A stretch of DNA of 63,485 nucleotides from Thermus composti (GTDB lineage: Bacteria; Deinococcota; Deinococci; Deinococcales; Thermaceae), in NCBI RefSeq assembly GCF_014647535.1, contig NZ_BMPJ01000012.1, positions 1 to 63,485 of the forward strand, in the 5' to 3' direction. How positions within the stretch are numbered: position 1 is the stretch's first letter; each line of letters opens with the position of its first letter. Under the pieces are notes generated by a model. That model had not been told where the DNA came from. It did not search any database and saw only the letters and a program-made list of their open reading frames with translations. Both the position numbers and the translations under genes were made by a program. Shown here one piece after another: positions 39,358 to 48,040 of the stretch.

Positions 39358-40664
39358 GGCCCCTCCTCCTCTTCGTCCTCCCCTTCCTCCTGGGCCTGCT
39401 CCTCCGCCTGGGGCTGGTGGGCCTGGAACTTCCCTTCTGGTACGACGAGGTGTGGACCGCCAACTTCGCCGCCTTCCGCCTTTCCCCGGAAGCCGCCCTT
39501 TCCCGCCTGGTGGGAGAGGACAGCCACCCCCCGCTCTCCTACGCCCTCTACCGCCTCTGGGCCGAGGCCTTGGGCCTGGAGGATCCCCTGACCCACCGCG
39601 ATCCCGGGGTGGAAAGGGGCCTCCGGATCCTCTCCGCCCTCCTGGGAGCGGGCACCTCCGGCCTCACCGCCCTCCTGGCCGGGGCCTTGGGCGCCTCCTG
39701 GCCCGCCGCCCTGGGCGCGGGCCTCCTCTACGCCCTGGCCCCAGCGGCCCTCATGCGGGAGGCGGAGGTCCACGTCTACCCGCCGGCGGCCTTCCTGGCA
39801 GCCCTCGCCCTCCTCCTTTGGGCCAGGGGGCGCTACTGGGGCTTCGCCCTGGCCGCGGCCTTGGCCTTCCACGCCCACTACCTGGCCCTCCCCCTCCTCC
39901 TCCTTCCCGCCCTTTCCTTCGGCGCAAAAGGCCTCCTCCCCTACCTCCTCTTCCTCCCCTGGGGCCTCCACGCGGTGCCCCTTCAGGCGGCCGGCCTCCC
40001 CGACAAGAGCCCCTTCAACGGCCTGCCGGAGAAAGCCCTGGCCCAGATGGCCGCCTTCTCCCACAGCCCCGAACCCGCCCTGGTGGCCGTGGGGGCCGGG
40101 CTCTGGCTCCTCGGCCTGCTGGCAGCCCTCCACCCCAAAGGCCGCCTCCCCGGGCTCACCCTCCTCCTCTTCCTGGGGCTTTGGCTCCTCCTCCTCCCCG
40201 CGGCCACGGGGTTCAACGCCTACAGCGTGCGCTACGTGACCCTGCCCCTTCCCCTAATCCTGGCCACCGCTGCCCTAGGCCTTTCCCTCCTCCCCTGGCG
40301 CACCGCTTTCCTGCTCCTCGGCGTTCCCCTCCTGGCCTGGTCCCTGGCCCTTCCCCTCACCACCCGGGACTACCTGGCCTTCCGCTCGCCTTCCCTCCTG
40401 GCCCTCCCCCTGAACCTCGCCCCGAGAAAAGTGACCGCCAGCAGCAAGCCGCTGGGAGGCGTCCTCAAACACGTGTGCCGTCCCTGCCAGGTTTCCCTCT
40501 GGGACGGGGACCCAGGCTCCCTCCGAGAAGGCTACCTGGTGATCGGTCTGAACTCCCTACGGATCGCCGCCGGGGAGCATCCCCACCTCCTCCCCCTCCT
40601 GCGGGAAAGGGCCCGCCTCCTGGGCGAGCAGGGGCAGATCCTCCTCCTCTGGGTGAGGCCATGA
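39354..40664 (+). CDS. ArnT/PMT-like glycosyltransferase
   Basis: 436 residues. Near residue 28 WYDEVWTANFA and near 57 DSHPPLSYALYRLW are the first-loop motifs of GT39/ArnT-type (GT-C fold) enzymes, with the catalytic D in the DE dyad. About ten membrane helices and a soluble C-terminal domain. It transfers sugar from a polyprenyl-phosphate donor on the outer face of the inner membrane. Next to pilin genes, the pilins are possible substrates. Confidence 0.75.
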   Translation: MRPLLLFVLPFLLGLLLRLGLVGLELPFWYDEVWTANFAAFRLSPEAALSRLVGEDSHPPLSYALYRLWAEALGLEDPLTHRDPGVERGLRILSALLGAGTSGLTALLAGALGASWPAALGAGLLYALAPAALMREAEVHVYPPAAFLAALALLLWARGRYWGFALAAALAFHAHYLALPLLLLPALSFGAKGLLPYLLFLPWGLHAVPLQAAGLPDKSPFNGLPEKALAQMAAFSHSPEPALVAVGAGLWLLGLLAALHPKGRLPGLTLLLFLGLWLLLLPAATGFNAYSVRYVTLPLPLILATAALGLSLLPWRTAFLLLGVPLLAWSLALPLTTRDYLAFRSPSLLALPLNLAPRKVTASSKPLGGVLKHVCRPCQVSLWDGDPGSLREGYLVIGLNSLRIAAGEHPHLLPLLRERARLLGEQGQILLLWVRP

Positions 40665-41667
40665 CCGACCGCACCCTCGCCCTCCTCCTCTTCCTCCTGG
40701 CCCTCCTCCCTCGAGGGCTCCTGCTCCAGGAGAACCCCCCCTTCTGGTTCGACGAAGACTGGACCCTGGAGGTGGGCACCCTGCCCCCCGGCCAGCTCCT
40801 TCAGGCCTTGCGGACGGAGGACTTCCACCCCCCCCCCTGGGCTACCTGGTCCTGGGGGCCTGGGCCAGCTTCCTGGGGCTTTTCGGGGTGGAGGGGGAGG
40901 TACCCCTCCGCCTCCTCCCCGTCCTCCTGGGAAGCGCCGTGGCCCCCCTTCTTTTCTTCTCCCTGAGGGCCCAGGGCCTCCCCGCCCCCCTGGCCCTCCT
41001 GGGGGGGAGCCTTTGGGCCTTTCTGCCCCAGGCCCTCCTCCAGGACACGGAGTTCCGCATGTACCCCCTGGCCGCCCTGCTGGTGGCCGCCGCCCTCCTG
41101 GGGGCCAAGCGAAGGAGCTTCCCCCTCTGGGCCGGGGCCACGGCCCTGGCCCTCTGGACCCACTACCTGGCGGGGGCGGTGGCCCTCTCCCTGGGGCTTC
41201 CCTTCGGGAGGAGGGCCCTCCTCCCTCCCCTGGCCTTCCTCCCCTGGGTGCCCGCCCTCCTGGGGCAGGTGGGCCGGGTGCACCAGGTGGCCTACTGGAA
41301 CGGGGAGCCCGCCAGCCGCCTGAAGGAGGTGCTGGCCCTCTTTTGGGAGGTGCCCGACCCCCTCTTCCTCCCCTTGGGGGCACTCTTCTGGGGCCTGGCC
41401 CTCCTGGGCCTCCTCCTGGAGCGCCAGGCCCTCCTCCCCTTTGTCCTGGCCGTGGGCCTCCTCTTCGCCCTGGGTTTCCAGCCCATCTCCCCCCGCTACC
41501 TGCCCGTCCTCCTGCCCGTCCTGGTCTACGGGGCAGGGGTAGCCGCCTGGCGCCTCCGCCTGCCGGGGGCAGTCCTTCTCCTTGCCCTCAACCTCTCCTG
41601 GTGGGCCCTCCTCCCCTGGACAGCCCTCATGCGCCTCGCCACCTCCTGGCCGGGGCTCCTCCCCTGA
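40661..41667 (+). pseudogene. Glycosyltransferase frameshifted at a C10 tract
   Basis: Starts with ATG overlapping the previous stop; FWFDEDWTLEVG matches the first-loop motif. At 40828-40837 ten C residues put the frame off; with 8 or 11 C the frame joins HPPLGYLVLGAW to the rest (VPLRLLPVLLGSAV...), giving about 335 residues with normal membrane helices. Either a phase-variable gene now OFF, a recent mutation, or a sequencing error in the homopolymer. Confidence 0.75.
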
Positions 41668-41731
41668 CCCCCCCGTTTGGGGGATGCACCCGCCCCCCAG
41701 ACCGTGGTATGCCCAGGGAGGAGGTGGTGGC

Positions 41732-42166
41732 TTGCAAAGGGGCATGACGCTTTTGGAGCTGCTGGTGGTCCTGGGGGTGCTGGGCATCCTCCTGGCCTTG
41801 GTGGCCCGCTCCGACTGGGTGGCTGCCTTCCGCCTGCGGGCTGCCCTCTCCGAGGCCCGCCAGGTAGCAGCTTTGGCCCGCACCGAGGCGGTGCGGCGGG
41901 AGTCCCCTACCTTGCTCGTCGTCCAGAACGGGCGCCTGGGGGTCTACGTGGACGCCAACGGCAACGGGCAATGGGATGCGGGCGAGGCCACCTTGCGCGA
42001 GTTAAATCCCCAGGGCATCTCCTTTGGCGGAGGCCCCTGGCGGTTCAACGGCCTCGGCCAGCCTGCGGGGACCGGGGATTTGACCTTGAGCGTGGGAAGC
42101 CGTCAGGCCCGCCTCTGCTTGAGGGCAGGCGGGGCGGTGGAGGAGGTGCGGGGTGCGTGCAACTGA
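41732..42166 (+). CDS. pilA1: Type IV pilin-like protein (PilA1 position)
   Basis: 144 residues. TTG start after GGGAGGAGGTGG is chosen because the prepilin signal follows: QRG | MTLLELLVVLGVLGILL, with the cleavage Gly and Glu5. The mature part is GspH/FimT-like and ends in a Cys pair (LCLRAGG, GACN). First gene of an operon with the order pilA1-pilA2-pilA3-comZ known from Thermus thermophilus, whose products are needed for DNA uptake. Confidence 0.75.
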   Translation: MQRGMTLLELLVVLGVLGILLALVARSDWVAAFRLRAALSEARQVAALARTEAVRRESPTLLVVQNGRLGVYVDANGNGQWDAGEATLRELNPQGISFGGGPWRFNGLGQPAGTGDLTLSVGSRQARLCLRAGGAVEEVRGACN

Positions 42167-42551
42167 AGGGCTCACCCTCTTGGAGGTGGTCCTGAGCCTC
42201 GGGCTCCTCTCGGTGGTCCTCCTGGCCCTGGTGGGCCTGCAGGTCTCCTCCCTGCGGGCGGGGAGCACGGGAAGGCAGGTGCAGGCCCTCACCCGGGAGG
42301 CGGAGAACTTCCTGGAGGGCCTGCGGCGCAACCCAGGCCAGATCGCCTCCGTGTGCGCGGCAAGCGGGAGCAGCACCGGGGGCATCGTGACCCTTGGGGG
42401 GAAGACGGGGCGGTGTACCTACGAGCCCTGTGCCGTGGGGACGGACGGGAGCCTCACCTGCGGCGGGAGCACGGGCAGCCTCTACCGGGTGACCCTCGCC
42501 GTGCCCGCGGACCGCCCCCAGGTGACCTTGAGGACGGTGATTGCGCCATGA
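42153..42551 (+). CDS. pilA2: PilV-like minor pilin (PilA2 position)
   Basis: 132 residues. Prepilin signal TEG | LTLLEVVLSLGLLSVVLLAL. Four cysteines in the mature domain could pair. Overlaps pilA1 by 14 nt, GTG start. Confidence 0.75.
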   Translation: MRATEGLTLLEVVLSLGLLSVVLLALVGLQVSSLRAGSTGRQVQALTREAENFLEGLRRNPGQIASVCAASGSSTGGIVTLGGKTGRCTYEPCAVGTDGSLTCGGSTGSLYRVTLAVPADRPQVTLRTVIAP

Positions 42552-43294
42552 GGCGGGGCTTTACCCTGGTGGAGCTCTTGGTGACGGTGGCGGTGCTGGC
42601 CCTCCTGCTGGGCATCGCGGCGCGAAGCCTCTCCGCCTCCGCCCTGCTGGAGCGGCGCGTCCGCCCCCAGGCCCTCCTGGCGGACGAGGCCTCCCTCCTG
42701 GCCTCCGCCCTCTCCCGGGAACTCTTCGTGGCGGGGTACGGGATGGACTCCGGAACGGCCCTGGACCTGAAGAAGGGGACGGCCCAGGGGGAGGAGGATG
42801 CCCTCACCCTGCGCTACGCCTGCGAGGCGGGGATGGAGGGGCTCTGCTTCGCGGAGGGGGTCGGGAGGGTGAAGGCGGTCCGCTACAAGGCGGAGGGCGG
42901 GATCCTCAGCGCCGGCATCTGCCTCAGCCCCGCCGCCACGGGCCTCCCCGCCTGCGGCACGGACGGCCTCCCCGTCTTGGGGCGGGCCCTCGAGGGGGAG
43001 GTGGAGGCCTTCCGGGTGGCCTACCGCGCCCCCGGGGGAGGCTGGACCCGGGGGAACCGCACCGTGACCATGGCCTCGGGCACCCCGGGGGACAAGGTGG
43101 CGGCGGTGGCGGTCTACATCCGCCTCAAGGGCAAGGCCAAGACGGGGGCCAGGGCGTTCACCCCAGGAGCAAGCCTGGCCTTCCCCGATGGGCTTTCCCT
43201 CTCCACCTTTGGCCTCTCGAACACGGCCCTCACGGACGGCTATCCCCGGGCCGAGCGTCTGGTGGTGACCCTGACGCCCAACTTGGGCAAGTAG
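42548..43294 (+). CDS. pilA3: PilW-like minor pilin (PilA3 position)
   Basis: 248 residues. Signal RRG | FTLVELLVTVAVLALLLG with Glu5; the mature part is typical of PilW/GspJ proteins, with cysteines near 92, 99, 122 and 134. Overlaps pilA2 by 4 nt. Confidence 0.8.
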   Translation: MRRGFTLVELLVTVAVLALLLGIAARSLSASALLERRVRPQALLADEASLLASALSRELFVAGYGMDSGTALDLKKGTAQGEEDALTLRYACEAGMEGLCFAEGVGRVKAVRYKAEGGILSAGICLSPAATGLPACGTDGLPVLGRALEGEVEAFRVAYRAPGGGWTRGNRTVTMASGTPGDKVAAVAVYIRLKGKAKTGARAFTPGASLAFPDGLSLSTFGLSNTALTDGYPRAERLVVTLTPNLGK

Positions 43295-43304
43295 GAGGTG
43301 GCGG

Positions 43305-44984
43305 ATGAAAAGAGAAGGTTTTGCCCTCGTCGTGGCCCTGGGGGTGATGGTGGCGGTCCTCATGCTGGGCCTCTCCCTCTCCTTCCTCGCCCAGGGCAAC
43401 CTGGAAAGCGCCAAGAACCTGCGGGAAAAGGCCCAGGCCAAGGCCCTGGCGGAGGGAGGCGTGGCCCACGCCGTGGCCTTCATCCGGGCCAACCCTCCCA
43501 CGGCCAGCACCACCCTTACAGGAGACGGCTACACCGTGACCGTCACCCCCTCCGGGGGAAACCCGCCCACCCAGTACGAGGTGGTGAGCGCCGCCACCTC
43601 AGGGGGGGCCAGGCACACCGCCAAGGCGGTCCTCACCCGCACCGTGGAGGTGCGCACCGCCTTCCGCGAGGGGTGGTTCACGGGGAGGCGGATTGTCGTC
43701 AACGGCCAGATCCAGCTCTACGGAGCCCGGCTCCACGGGGACGAGGGGTATACCCTAAACGACCAGGACCCCCGGATCTGCCTGCCCAACGCTTCGGGGA
43801 CGGTGGAGTGCAAGTCCTTGAACCAAGTGGACGAGGCCACCCGCAAGGCCCTCTTCACCGGGAGCATCTACGCCAGCCAGTGCAACCCCGCCAACAACAG
43901 TCTCCTCTGCCAGGGGAGCAAGCCGGTGTCCCTGGTCTGCCCCGTCTGGGGCAATCCCCCCAGCCAAAACGACGCCAGCTACAACACCCCCTGCTACGAC
44001 AGCCTCAAGGGGGTGATGGCCACGGTGGGCACCGCCACCCGGATCCCTGCCCCCAACCTGAGCAACCTCTGGAGCACCCACCTGGGCCTGGCCCAGGCGG
44101 ACAACCCCTACGCCAAGGCCACGGCGGGGCGCCCCTGCACCCTATCCGTGACGGGTAACAACCTCCTCAGCGCCCTGAGTGCGGCTCTGGCCGGGGCCCA
44201 AAGCGGGGCGGTGATCTGCGTGCAGAACCTGCCGGACCTGAACGCTTCCCTCACCATTCCTTCCGGGGTCACCCTGCGGGTGGAGGGCAACTTCAAGGTG
44301 GGCAAGGACGGCGCCCTGACCCTGGCCTCGGGGGCGCGGCTGGAGGTGAACGGGGAGCTGCAGGTGGACGCGCAGGGCAACCAGCGGGGAAGCCTCAGCG
44401 TGGGGACGAATGCCCAGGTGGTCACCCAGAACAACGCTGTTTTGGATGGGACCGTGACGGTGAACGGGGGGAAGATCCTCAGCAACGGCGAGATCCAGTT
44501 CAAGGCAGACTCCACCTTCACCAACGCCACGGTCTACGGGAAAAACGGGCTCCAGTTCAACGCTGAGCCCACCTTCACCGATTCCAAGGTTTTTTCTGGC
44601 TCAGGAATAACCTTCAACGGAAACAACCGGCCCCTTTTCTCCGGGGCGAGCGCCCTCGTGGCCCAGAACACCATCACCTTCAACGGCAGGCTGCAAAGCT
44701 CCGCCAACGCCTCTCCCCTCCTCATCTCCGGCGGGAACGTCACCTTCAACGGGTCCTACAGCAACGACCAGAGTGCCTCCTTCATCTGGGCCACGGGCAA
44801 GGTCACCCTGAACGGCAACGCCACCTACCGCGGGGGCATCGCCGCGGGAGGTGAGGTGGACACCAGCTCCAGCAACGAGGGAATTGCGGTCAACGGCGGC
44901 CTCACCCTCTACACCACGGGCCTCAACAACGACCTCCTGCCCACCTACACCGTGAGCGCGGTCCAGGTGGTGTGGCGGCGCTGA
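43305..44984 (+). CDS. comZ: ComZ-like competence pilus tip protein
   Basis: 559 residues. N-terminal PilX-like helix (KREG | FALVVALGVMVAVLMLGLSL), an inserted globular region with cysteines, then from about 310 on a parallel beta-helix of repeats such as LTLASGARLEVNGELQVD. Size and position after pilA3 match ComZ of Thermus thermophilus, described at the tip of the competence pilus and binding DNA. The usual next gene, pilA4 (main competence pilin), is not here; a terminator follows. Confidence 0.8.
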   Translation: MKREGFALVVALGVMVAVLMLGLSLSFLAQGNLESAKNLREKAQAKALAEGGVAHAVAFIRANPPTASTTLTGDGYTVTVTPSGGNPPTQYEVVSAATSGGARHTAKAVLTRTVEVRTAFREGWFTGRRIVVNGQIQLYGARLHGDEGYTLNDQDPRICLPNASGTVECKSLNQVDEATRKALFTGSIYASQCNPANNSLLCQGSKPVSLVCPVWGNPPSQNDASYNTPCYDSLKGVMATVGTATRIPAPNLSNLWSTHLGLAQADNPYAKATAGRPCTLSVTGNNLLSALSAALAGAQSGAVICVQNLPDLNASLTIPSGVTLRVEGNFKVGKDGALTLASGARLEVNGELQVDAQGNQRGSLSVGTNAQVVTQNNAVLDGTVTVNGGKILSNGEIQFKADSTFTNATVYGKNGLQFNAEPTFTDSKVFSGSGITFNGNNRPLFSGASALVAQNTITFNGRLQSSANASPLLISGGNVTFNGSYSNDQSASFIWATGKVTLNGNATYRGGIAAGGEVDTSSSNEGIAVNGGLTLYTTGLNNDLLPTYTVSAVQVVWRR

Positions 44985-44998
44985 CCAGGTTGTGCAAG

Positions 44999-45026
44999 GC
45001 CCACACCCCTAGGGGGTGTGGGCTTT
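44999..45026. terminator. Bidirectional terminator after comZ
   Basis: GCCCACACCCC, loop TAG, GGGGTGTGGGC, then TTT. It ends the pilin operon and overlaps the stop of the convergent HD-GYP fragment. Confidence 0.8.
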
Positions 45027-45279
45027 ACTGTCCATCCCCTCCACCTGCAAAAACACCTCCACCAGCCCCGGGTCCAGCTTCTTGCCCGCCATGGAGAGGA
45101 GTTCAATCCGGGCCGCGTCCTCGGAGAGGGCGGGTTTGTAGGCCCTCTTGGAGAGAAGGGCATCCCACACATCCACCACGGCAAAGACCCGGGCGGGAAG
45201 GGGAATCTCCTCCCCCTTGAGCCCCTTTGGGTAGCCCGTGCCGTCCCAGTGTTCGTGGTGGTACAGCACCACCTCCGGC
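45009..45279 (-). pseudogene. HD-GYP domain protein, C-terminal fragment
   Basis: About 90 residues: LYHHEHWDGTGYPKGLKGEE is the HHExxxGxGYP core of HD-GYP cyclic-di-GMP phosphodiesterases, followed by ARVFAVVDVWDAL. The N-terminal part is cut by the left end of the ISAs1-family element at 45280. Confidence 0.8.
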
Positions 45280-46404
45280 CAGACTTGACCGATATGCGGC
45301 CTTGGGGTAAAGAGGGGGCATGACCCTACGCGAGGCCTTGTCCCAAGTCCCCGACCCCAGGGCCCGCAACCGGCGGTATCCCTTGTGGGGCTTGTTGGCC
45401 CTCATCTTGGTGGCCTTTCTCGCCCGCGTGGACTCCCTGCGCGGCGTGGAACGTTTCGCCCGGGCCAACCCTCACCTCTTGCCCCACCTGGGCCTGCGCA
45501 ACCCCCCGGGCCACACCATCCTCACCCTCCTCCTTCACCGTCTGGACCCAAAGAAGCTCCAGGAGGCCCTCCTCCAGGTCTTCCCCGAGGTGGACCTGGG
45601 AGGGGTCCTGGTGGTGGACGGGAAGCACCTCCGGGGAAGCGGCAAGGGGAAGAGCCCCCAGGTCAGGCTCGTGGAGGACCAAGCGCTTCTGGAGCTCCTG
45701 GACCGCCTGGGGGCGGAGGGGCTCAAAGGGAAGGTAGTGGTGGGGGACGCGGGGTACCTGTACCCGGAGGTGGCGGGGAAGGTGGTGGAAAAAGGGGGGC
45801 ATACCTCTTCGTCCTGAAGGCCAACCAGGGGGAACTGCTGGAGTGGGCTCTGGAGGTATTCAAGGGGATGGAGGAAAGGCGGCTTCCCGGGGAGACGGAG
45901 TCAGCTTGGGAGGTGGTGCGGGACGGGGAGGTGTGGACCTACCGGGTCTGGGCTTCCCCTTATCTGCCCGATGCGCTCTTGGCCTTTCCCGGGTGCCGAC
46001 AGGTGGTGCGGGTGGAGCGGGAGGTGGTGCACAAGGGGACGGGGGAGGTACGGCGCGCGGCGAGCTACGCCCTCCCCAGCCTGGGGACCGAGGAAGCAGA
46101 CGCGAGGCGGCTTGGGGAGCTTCTCCTTTCCCGGTGGAAGATGGAGAACCGGTCCTTTTGGGTACGGGACGTCCTCCTCCATGGTCAGCGAAGCTACCTT
46201 GAGGACGCCTGCCAGGTGCGGAACGTGGGGGCGCAGGTCTTGGCCGCCCTCCGGGCCTTTCTGGTGTCCCTGCTGCACCGCAGGGGGATGCGGGAGAAGA
46301 TCACGCGCCAGCGTACCTTGAAAGCGGCCCTGGAGACCTTCTCCTTCCATCCCCTCTCCGCCCTCAGGTTCCTGGGGCTCTATGCGGTATAACGGTCAAG
46401 TCTG
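45280..46404. mobile_element. ISAs1-family insertion sequence
   Basis: Terminal inverted repeats start with CAGACTTGACCG at both ends (left from 45280; right end 46404 read on the minus strand), continuing ATATGCGG/TTATACCG. 1125 bp. The flanks do not show a target duplication, so the element marks a rearrangement point between an HD-GYP fragment and accessory plasmid DNA. Confidence 0.85.
45320..46392 (+). CDS. ISAs1 transposase in two frames
   Basis: Frame 1 (45320-45817) gives MTLREALSQVPDPRARNRRY and VLVVDGKHLRGSG; after A5G6 at 45789-45799 the remainder continues in the -1 frame (YLFVLKANQGELLEW to the stop at 46392) with WKMENRSFWVRD. Joined, the length is about 357 residues, normal for ISAs1/H-repeat transposases. 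Either a frameshift mutation or slippage on A5G6, as known for other Thermus genes. Confidence 0.8.
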
Positions 46405-46729
46405 GAAAAGAGTCCCACAACCGCCCCAGAGCCAGTAACCTCATCTTAAGCCGGGGCCGCCGTTCTTGCAAACATCCTTAGCTAGGTAGGTCTAACCGAA
46501 ACACACCTCGACCGGTGAACCCACTCTGGTCTCTGGCTTCGGGTGCCTACCCCGCTCAAGGGCGAAGGGTTGGCCGCTGCGCCATGGGGGAACTAGAGCC
46601 CTTCTTCTTCGCGAAAGTTTTCTTTCGCGCAGAACGGGGGAGGGCGGGCCCCAAAAGCGCCCTCCCCAAGCCCTCTCAGGGCCCGGGGGCCTAGCGGCCC
46701 CACGGGAGGGGGTAGGAGGCAAGGAAAGC
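46405..46729. other. Gene-free stretch with a CGCGAAAG hairpin
   Basis: No open frame with coding character. CGCGAAAG-TTTT-CTTTCGCG (46610-46629) is a perfect 8-bp hairpin. The first 150 nt are lower in GC and include CCTTAGCTAGGTAGGTCTAA, which resembles one arm of the inverted repeat family but has no partner. Probably remains of an element end. Confidence 0.5.
46686..46701. repeat. Intergenic hairpin GGGGCC-TAGC-GGCCCC
   Basis: Sixth copy, upstream of the small gene at 46730. Its recurrence here shows the accessory block interrupted at 38003 resumes after the IS. Confidence 0.7.
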
Positions 46730-46927
46730 ATGAAAGCGGTGCTTATCATCTTAAAAAACGGCAAGCTCGTGCGGCGGGAGCGGCGCTTCCCCGACTGGAA
46801 GGCTTACGAGCGTTTCCTAGAGGCCCTGTCCCGGGGGCGGTGGGCGAGGACCTACCGCTCGGGGGCCTACCTCGAGGCCAGGCGGCAGGGCCTCTACCTG
46901 GAGGTCTTGGGGAGGGAGGAAGGATGA
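46730..46927 (+). CDS. Small basic protein, 65 aa
   Basis: ATG after GGCAAGGAAAGC. Alpha/beta, basic (VLIILKNGKLVRRERRFPDW; ARTYRSGAYLEARRQG). Overlaps the next start by 4 nt. Unrecognised. Confidence 0.55.
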   Translation: MKAVLIILKNGKLVRRERRFPDWKAYERFLEALSRGRWARTYRSGAYLEARRQGLYLEVLGREEG

Positions 46928-47148
46928 GGCGGGTGGTCATCCGCTTCGCGGACGGCACCACCACGAGCTTCGACCTCGTGGAGGAACGCCTGGAACAGGA
47001 CCTCCGGCACCACCTGGGCTTCTTCCCCGACAAGAGGGTGGCCCGGGTAGAGGAGCAGATCTACGACCCCACCCACCCTCGGAGGTTCCGGTACGAGCGG
47101 CGGGAGGACCTCGAGGCCCTCTGTCTTCGCTACACAGGGGAGGGGTAG
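46924..47148 (+). CDS. Small protein, 74 aa
   Basis: ATG overlapping the previous stop, after GGAGGAAGG. Beta-rich start (RRVVIRFADGTTTSFDLVEE) and charged end. Unrecognised; operon partner of its neighbours. Confidence 0.55.
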   Translation: MRRVVIRFADGTTTSFDLVEERLEQDLRHHLGFFPDKRVARVEEQIYDPTHPRRFRYERREDLEALCLRYTGEG

Positions 47149-47150
47149 AC

Positions 47151-47369
47151 GTGGAGTTCGCGCGAGTCCTCAAGCAGGCGGAGGAGCGGCTACGCTTCCT
47201 GGGCAGGCCCCACTACTCCGGCCTCTCCGACCGTCCCTGGCCCATGGTGCCCTGGGAGGGGCGGGTGGTGCGGCTCGCCCGGGAGATGCGGGTGGACGGC
47301 TGGAGCGTGTGGTACGAGGTCCTGGGCCGGAAGGGGGTGGTGCTCTACGCCCTCGAGGCCCGCGTGTAA
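47151..47369 (+). CDS. Small protein, 72 aa
   Basis: GTG after GGGGAGGGGTAGAC. Contains FLGRPHYSGLSDRPWPMVPW and a beta end (WSVWYEVLGRKGVVLYALE). Unrecognised. Confidence 0.55.
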   Translation: MEFARVLKQAEERLRFLGRPHYSGLSDRPWPMVPWEGRVVRLAREMRVDGWSVWYEVLGRKGVVLYALEARV

Positions 47370-47408
47370 GGCGGTGAAAGGCCCTTCGGGGCATAGTGGG
47401 AGGTGAGG

Positions 47409-48029
47409 ATGAACGCAAAAGCGATCCTGCAGATGGCGGAAAGGCTGGCGCAGAAGGGCGACACGGGGGCCCTCAAGCTCCTGGTGCGCCAGGCGAGCCT
47501 GCCCCTGCTCGCCGAGGCGATGCTGGGGTGGACCATCGGGAGGAAGGCGCAACCCTTCCTGGAGAAGGTGATCCCCCTGGAGGTCCTGCAGGAGCTCCAG
47601 GCGAGACCCGCTCTGGGAAACCATGTGAACGTGGACCTCGCCGAGGACACGGCCATCTCCTTCCCCTGGAGCGAGGAGAGGATGGAGCACGTGCTCTCTT
47701 GGCTTGCTCCCGAGCCCTGGAGCTATGACCGGATCAACCACTACGCCTACCGCTACCTGCCCCTCGGGGTGGTCTTCTTCTACAACGGCCTCCACTCCGG
47801 GGCGGTGGGCGTCCTCAAGCGCGAGGGACAGCTACAGGCGGAGGAGGTGGACCTGGGGCCCCTCTACGAAGCGGGCCTCAGGATCGAATGGCGGCGCAAA
47901 GGCCTCTTCAACGGGGAAGAGGTGCCCCACGCCGTCCTCGGAAGCCTGGCGAAGCCCATCCCCGAGGTGAACCACGCCCTGCTCCTCGCCCTCGGAGAGG
48001 TGCTTCACAGGCACGGGATCCGCCTTTAG
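47409..48029 (+). CDS. Hypothetical protein, 206 aa
   Basis: ATG 5 nt after GGAGGTGAG. Helical N-terminus (ILQMAERLAQKGDTGALKLL), then mixed alpha/beta with a central WSYDRINHYAYRYLPLGVVF. No signal or membrane helix. Not recognised. Confidence 0.6.
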   Translation: MNAKAILQMAERLAQKGDTGALKLLVRQASLPLLAEAMLGWTIGRKAQPFLEKVIPLEVLQELQARPALGNHVNVDLAEDTAISFPWSEERMEHVLSWLAPEPWSYDRINHYAYRYLPLGVVFFYNGLHSGAVGVLKREGQLQAEEVDLGPLYEAGLRIEWRRKGLFNGEEVPHAVLGSLAKPIPEVNHALLLALGEVLHRHGIRL

Positions 48030-48040
48030 GAGGTATGAGG

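Noticed and set aside
41732-44984. General secretion (type II) pseudopilins
   Set aside because: Order and size, especially the 559-aa beta-helical last gene, match the Thermus pilA1-A2-A3-comZ operon instead.
46481-46500. An eighth inverted repeat at CCTTAGCTAGGTAGGTCTAA
   Set aside because: Only one arm-like piece, with no partner at 34 bp and mismatches in the core.
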